The notes under the pieces are model-generated. The model was not told the origin of the DNA. It did not search any database and saw only the letters and a list, made by a program, of their open reading frames with translations. Both the position numbers and the translations under genes were made by a program. Shown piece by piece: positions 5,676-6,787 of a stretch of DNA of 6,787 nucleotides (the stretch's first letter is position 1; each line of letters opens with the position of its first letter). This stretch comes from Thiotrichales bacterium (GTDB taxonomy: Bacteria > Pseudomonadota > Gammaproteobacteria > J044), in NCBI GenBank assembly GCA_024762895.1, contig JANTGN010000145.1, positions 1 to 6,787 of the forward strand. Direction: 5' to 3'.

Positions 5676-5689
5676 CTTTGAATTCAAAG
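5676..5689. repeat. Perfect 14-bp palindrome upstream of the small FHA gene
   Basis: CTTTGAATTCAAAG is a perfect palindrome ending 28 nt before the ATG of the small FHA gene. It could be an operator for a dimeric regulator or, in RNA, a short hairpin with an AAUU loop. The surrounding 5590-5700 region is AT-rich and also contains the direct repeat AGTGTTTT (5596-5603 and 5691-5698). Confidence 0.4.
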
Positions 5690-5717
5690 CAGTGTTTTTG
5701 CAGTAAGGGGTAGGATC

Positions 5718-6011
5718 ATGGAGAGCCGTACTTATATCGTAGGCCGTAGCCGTAGTTGTGACATTCAGCTGTCAGATGCGACTGTCAGCGGCCGTCATGC
5801 CGAGCTGATCGTTATGGATGACCTCATACACCTGGCTGACCTGGGTTCCACGAATGGCACCTATGTACTGACGAAAGAGGGATTTAAGTCATTCAGGGAT
5901 GGTTATGTGAAGCAGGAGCAGAAATTTGCCTTTGGGCATTATGTCTGTTCCGTACTTCAGTTAATGGAAATGATTCGTCAGGGAGAGCAACCCACGGCTC
6001 AGGTTTCCTGA
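5718..6011 (+). CDS. Small single-domain FHA protein
   Basis: The 97-aa product is essentially one FHA domain: Y6-I-V-G9-R10 starts the core, followed by SCDIQLSD (13-20), the S24-G-R-H27 phosphate-binding motif, the hydrophobic IHLADLGS strand (37-44) and S44-T-N-G-T48. The conserved residues needed for phosphothreonine recognition are present, so binding should be intact. There is no signal peptide or other domain; a 15-residue polar tail follows. Such minimal FHA proteins act as adaptors that recognise a phosphorylated partner, but the partner is not in the window. AAGGGG lies 7 nt before the ATG, a strong start. It precedes the acyltransferase gene by 56 nt with no terminator between them, so the two are probably cotranscribed. 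The FHA motifs are close to the general consensus and unlike those of the larger FHA protein at 258-1364, so recent duplication is unlikely. Confidence 0.9.
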   Translation: MESRTYIVGRSRSCDIQLSDATVSGRHAELIVMDDLIHLADLGSTNGTYVLTKEGFKSFRDGYVKQEQKFAFGHYVCSVLQLMEMIRQGEQPTAQVS

Positions 6012-6067
6012 ATCACCCATAACTCCCGTTCGACCGGCACGCTATACTCCAAATAAAGGGGGTAGGT

Positions 6068-6787
6068 GTGTTTTATTATCTGGGGCTCATTCTCAAGCGA
6101 ACACTTCTGATCACCGATCTTGTGATCTTTACCCTGTTTTTATACGCCCTGTCTTTTCTTCCCCAAACACTGCTAGATCGTTTTTATCCCCGACTGTTCT
6201 GGGCCTGGAGTCGTAGCTTCGTCAGGGCCCTGGATATCAGCCTGCACCTGCATCAGAAAAACGCACGACCCATACCCGAACGCTACCTGCTCATTGCCAA
6301 TCACCCTTCTGCCTTTGAAGATATCGGGATACCTGCATTATTCAATGTCTTTTCCCTGGCCAAGGTTGAGGTCAGGTACTGGCCCATCGTGGGGCGGATC
6401 AGTGCGGCGGCGGGGACCCTGTTCGTGAAGAGGGAGGAGCGGGAATCACGGCGCCAGGCCTTTGAAGAAATCATTGCCTCCCTGAACAGGGGAAGGAATG
6501 TTGCCCTGTATCCCGAGGGGGGCTGCAAGGGGCGGCGTATCTTCGAGACCTTTCGCCATGGCGTCTTTGAGATCTCACTGCAGACCGGTGTACCCATCCT
6601 GCCGGTCTTTCTCGAGTACGAGATGCAGGAACAGTTCGAATGGAAGCAGGGTGAGACCCTGCCGCAGAAGATCTGGCATTATCTGAGCGCCTCGAATAGG
6701 CGGGTGAATTATTACGTCTTCGATGCTATCGAGCCGGAGCAGTTTAAGGATAAAGAAGAATATATGCAGTATGTGCATGAGCGGTAT
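6068..6787 (+). CDS. PlsC-type lysophospholipid acyltransferase, 3' end missing
   Basis: A reading frame of 240 codons runs from a GTG at 6068 to the window edge without a stop. AAGGGGG (6056-6062) ends 5 nt before the GTG. In the same frame a TAA at 6020-6022 closes the upstream side, and no in-frame ATG occurs until far inside the domain. The N-terminus has a hydrophobic segment (about 13-33, TLLITDLVIFTLFLYALSFLP) that would anchor the enzyme to the inner membrane. The glycerolipid acyltransferase motifs follow in order: N78-H79-P-S-A-F-E84-D85 (motif I), G116-T-L-F-V-K-R-E123 (II), Y148-P-E-G-G152 (III) and V175-P-I-L-P-V180 (IV). The family transfers a fatty acyl group from acyl-CoA or acyl-ACP to a lysolipid such as 1-acylglycerol 3-phosphate. 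Motif I is H-X4-E-D rather than the classic H-X4-D, and motif III ends EGG rather than EGT, so the substrate may differ from that of PlsC. Confidence 0.88.
   Translation, partial: MFYYLGLILKRTLLITDLVIFTLFLYALSFLPQTLLDRFYPRLFWAWSRSFVRALDISLHLHQKNARPIPERYLLIANHPSAFEDIGIPALFNVFSLAKVEVRYWPIVGRISAAAGTLFVKREERESRRQAFEEIIASLNRGRNVALYPEGGCKGRRIFETFRHGVFEISLQTGVPILPVFLEYEMQEQFEWKQGETLPQKIWHYLSASNRRVNYYVFDAIEPEQFKDKEEYMQYVHERY

Noticed and set aside
6301..6778. Minus-strand and other-frame ORFs within the acyltransferase gene
   Set aside because: They overlap a frame containing all four acyltransferase motifs and show no features of their own.
1..6787. CRISPR array, insertion sequence, prophage or tRNA gene
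   Set aside because: I saw no regular direct repeats with spacers, no transposase or integrase motifs, no target-site duplications and no tRNA cloverleaf on either strand.

Overview
The window looks like a stretch of chromosome from a free-living gammaproteobacterium. The evidence is indirect: a DUF2914 protein, a TIGR02281-type retropepsin-like protease, a typical lipobox, an FHA protein with an N-terminal coiled coil, purine-rich Shine-Dalgarno sites and intermediate GC content. I see no transposase, phage gene, CRISPR array, tRNA or rRNA. No species can be named.

Layout, left to right. (1) Positions 1-173, minus strand: the 5' end of a gene whose N-terminus resembles a family of GGDEF diguanylate cyclases. 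(2) Positions 174-257: a compact divergent promoter region. A 9-bp inverted repeat carries the two -10 hexamers, and the rightward promoter lies so close to its gene that the mRNA may be leaderless. (3) Positions 258-1364, plus: a 368-aa coiled-coil protein with a C-terminal FHA domain. (4) Positions 4080 down to 1339, minus: a tight five-gene operon. It encodes a 68-aa lipoprotein, an ABC ATPase, an ABC-2 permease and two 105-aa helical proteins I do not recognise. Its last gene overlaps the FHA gene tail to tail by 26 bp. (5) Positions 4081-4299: a divergent intergenic region with AT-rich DNA and a cluster of mutually exclusive hairpins ahead of the protease gene. (6) Positions 4300-4806, plus: a membrane-anchored retropepsin-like aspartic protease. 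(7) Positions 4920-5540, plus: an exported DUF2914 protein. (8) Positions 5541-5717: a gap with two short palindromes. (9) Positions 5718-6011, plus: a 97-aa single-domain FHA protein. (10) Positions 6068-6787, plus: a PlsC-type acyltransferase with a GTG start, running off the window.

The products are mostly envelope and signalling proteins: an exporter with a lipoprotein, a membrane protease, an exported DUF2914 protein, a lipid acyltransferase, and phosphothreonine readers (FHA) next to a probable c-di-GMP enzyme. No Ser/Thr kinase or phosphatase lies in the window, so partners of the FHA proteins are unknown. The best candidate for something undescribed is the five-gene ABC operon with its small lipoprotein and two orphan helical proteins. 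The divergent promoter with a possibly leaderless FHA gene and the hairpin cluster upstream of the protease are the most distinctive regulatory structures. No gap longer than 300 bases lacks a gene.
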